From NCBI GenBank assembly GCA_008932955.1, contig WBXE01000150.1, forward strand, positions 1-5,924: a DNA stretch of 5,924 bases, written 5' to 3'. The DNA is from Verrucomicrobiota bacterium. GTDB lineage: Bacteria > Verrucomicrobiota > Verrucomicrobiia > Verrucomicrobiales > Akkermansiaceae. Shown here piece by piece: positions 4,681 to 5,924 of this stretch. The notes below the pieces were generated by a model. It was not told the DNA's origin. It worked only from the letters and a program-made list of their open reading frames with translations, and ran no database searches. How positions within the stretch are numbered: position 1 is the stretch's first letter; every line of letters begins with the position of its first letter. The position numbers were made by a program, and so were the translations under genes.

Positions 4681-5823
4681 ATGTCTGCCAAACGCGATTA
4701 CTACGAAATTTTGGGGGTGGCCCGCGATGCCTCGCCGGAGGAGATTAAAAAAGCTTACCGCAAGCTGGCGGTGAAATTTCACCCGGATAAAAACCCGGGC
4801 GATCACACCGCCGAAGATAAATTCAAGGAACTCGGCGAAGCCTACGAAGCCCTCAGCGCCCCCGACAAGCGAGCCGCCTATGACCGCTACGGCCACGCAG
4901 CTTTCTCCGGTGGTGGCGGCGGCGGTGGTGGCGGCGGCTTCCACGATCCGATGGACATGTTCTCGCAGGTGTTCGGTAGCGCCTTTGGCGGCGGCTTCGA
5001 GGAATTCTTCGGCGGCAGTAGCCGCAAACAACAACGCTCCGGCAAACAACGCGGCAGCGACCTGCGCTACGACCTCGAAATCTCCCTCGAAGAAGCCGCC
5101 AGTGGCGTCGAAAAAGAACTCGAAATCGAACGCAACGTCCCCTGCGACACCTGCTCGAGCAAGGGCTCGAAAGGCAGCGGCGGCGTCAGAACCTGTCAAT
5201 CTTGCGGCGGCCGCGGCGTGGTCACCCGCCAAGCCGGCATTTTCCTCCAGCAAACGACTTGTCCCGAGTGCCGCGGTGCCGGTGAGACCGTGGCCGATCC
5301 GTGCCCGGTGTGCCGCGGCGATGGCCGCGTTCAGCGCCCCAGCCGCATCAAGTTGCGGATTCCCGCCGGGGTGGACACCGGTACGCGTCTGCGCTCTTCG
5401 GGCAATGGCGATGCGGGGGTGCGCGGCGGTGAAAGTGGCGATCTTTACGTATTTTTGCACGTCCGCGATCACGATGTATTTGAGCGCGATGGGGCCGACC
5501 TGTTCTGCGAGGTGCCGCTGCCGTTCAGTGTTGCCGCTTTAGGCGGTGAGTTGAAAGTGCCCTGCCTCGACGGGCGCTCGTCGATTAAAATCCCGGCTGG
5601 GACGCAAGGAGGCACGGTGTTTCGGCTGCGCGAAAAGGGGATTTTGGCGTTGTCGACCAAGCGCCGTGGTGACCTTCACGTCCGCGTGCAGGTCGAGGTG
5701 CCGACCCGCCTCAACAGTGAGCAGCAAGACAAACTCCGCAACTTCGCGGCTTCCATCGGCGACCACAATTCACCCATGCAGGAAGGGTTTTTCCAAAAAA
5801 CCAAGCGGTTCTTCGATTTGTAG
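4681..5823 (+). CDS. dnaJ: Chaperone protein DnaJ (type I Hsp40)
   Basis: At 380 residues it is full length and has all type I domains in order. The J domain spans 5-72 with the HPD tripeptide at 34-36, which stimulates the DnaK ATPase. A Gly/Phe-rich region covers 76-112 with ten consecutive glycines. The zinc-binding region (155-215) has four cysteine pairs: C155/C158, C172/C175, C194/C197 and C208/C211. The C-terminal substrate-binding domains follow (about 220-345, including IPAGVDTGTRLR and IPAGTQGGTVFRLREKG). The first zinc motif reads CDTCSSKG, with Ser at 160 where the CxxCxGxG pattern has Gly; the cysteines are intact. The start lies 3 bp after the grpE stop, and AAGGAG (4661-4666) inside grpE lies 14 nt upstream. 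It works with GrpE on DnaK-bound clients in the cytoplasm. Confidence 0.97.
   Translation: MSAKRDYYEILGVARDASPEEIKKAYRKLAVKFHPDKNPGDHTAEDKFKELGEAYEALSAPDKRAAYDRYGHAAFSGGGGGGGGGGFHDPMDMFSQVFGSAFGGGFEEFFGGSSRKQQRSGKQRGSDLRYDLEISLEEAASGVEKELEIERNVPCDTCSSKGSKGSGGVRTCQSCGGRGVVTRQAGIFLQQTTCPECRGAGETVADPCPVCRGDGRVQRPSRIKLRIPAGVDTGTRLRSSGNGDAGVRGGESGDLYVFLHVRDHDVFERDGADLFCEVPLPFSVAALGGELKVPCLDGRSSIKIPAGTQGGTVFRLREKGILALSTKRRGDLHVRVQVEVPTRLNSEQQDKLRNFAASIGDHNSPMQEGFFQKTKRFFDL
4909..4938 (+). repeat. Perfect 15-bp tandem duplication coding ten glycines in dnaJ
   Basis: GGTGGTGGCGGCGGC occurs twice in a row (4909-4923 and 4924-4938), in frame, as Gly77-Gly86 of the flexible linker after the J domain. 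Identical codon order in both halves points to a recent slippage duplication of five codons. Confidence 0.85.
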
Positions 5824-5924
5824 ATAAGACTCAAGACAAGAGGAGATCGCGAGTCCTACAAAAACGACCCATGAAAAAAGTTATTCCAGGACAAAGGGTG
5901 GGATTTTTCAGGGAAGAGGAATGA
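5824..5924. other. Downstream region of dnaJ, no convincing gene
   Basis: These 101 bases are lower in GC than the coding regions. ATG at 5871 opens a 17-codon frame (MKKVIPGQRVGFFREEE) whose TGA is the last three bases of the window; AGAGGAG (5839-5845) is about 25 nt upstream, too far to serve it. GACTC (5828-5832) and GAGTC (5851-5855) form a weak inverted repeat with a long loop. No strong terminator for dnaJ is visible. The final ATGA could be the start of a gene beyond the window, but this cannot be judged. Confidence 0.3.

Noticed and set aside
3823..5472. Open minus-strand frame of 549 codons opposite toxin, grpE and dnaJ
   Set aside because: It spans three well-supported genes on the other strand and reads as Ala/Gly-rich shadow sequence.
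5871..5924. 17-codon frame after dnaJ
   Set aside because: Too short, no properly spaced ribosome binding site and no recognisable product, so it is noted only within the downstream region.

Overview
The window is GC-rich bacterial chromosomal DNA with almost all genes on the + strand. The combination of a membrane-anchored squalene/prenyltransferase-repeat protein, a sodium:solute symporter, an Asp/Phd-type toxin-antitoxin pair and dispersed short hairpin repeats suggests a Verrucomicrobiota or Planctomycetota member. That placement is an inference from gene style, not from a marker gene.

Layout. (1) 1-1146 is the 3' part of a sodium:solute symporter gene. (2) 1105-1336 is a compact repeat cluster of three REP-like elements (GGAG plus hairpin), bounded by a perfect 12-bp inverted repeat and containing a triple 9-bp repeat. 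Its left arm supplies the last codons of the symporter. On the minus strand a possible 50-codon gene (1485 to 1333) runs into its right arm, so the cluster would lie between two convergent genes. (3) 1522-3063 encodes a 513-residue protein with one N-terminal membrane anchor and a prenyltransferase/squalene-cyclase-like alpha-alpha repeat domain, function unknown. (4) 3064-3242 holds a second triple 9-bp repeat and then a well-formed promoter with repeated operator-like sites. (5) 3243-3952 is a Phd-type antitoxin / PIN-domain toxin pair with overlapping ATGA. (6) 4078-5823 is grpE-dnaJ, the nucleotide-exchange factor and J-domain co-chaperone of DnaK. DnaK itself is not in the window. (7) The last 100 bases hold no convincing gene.

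The genes do not form one pathway. The symporter and the repeat protein are separate accessory or membrane functions, the toxin-antitoxin pair is a self-contained autoregulated module, and grpE-dnaJ is a housekeeping chaperone operon. I found no clearly new multi-gene system. The most interesting material is non-coding: the REP-like cluster with compensatory stem changes that has been absorbed into a coding sequence, the related 9-bp triple repeats on both sides of the repeat-protein gene, and the apparently leaderless, operator-bearing toxin-antitoxin promoter.
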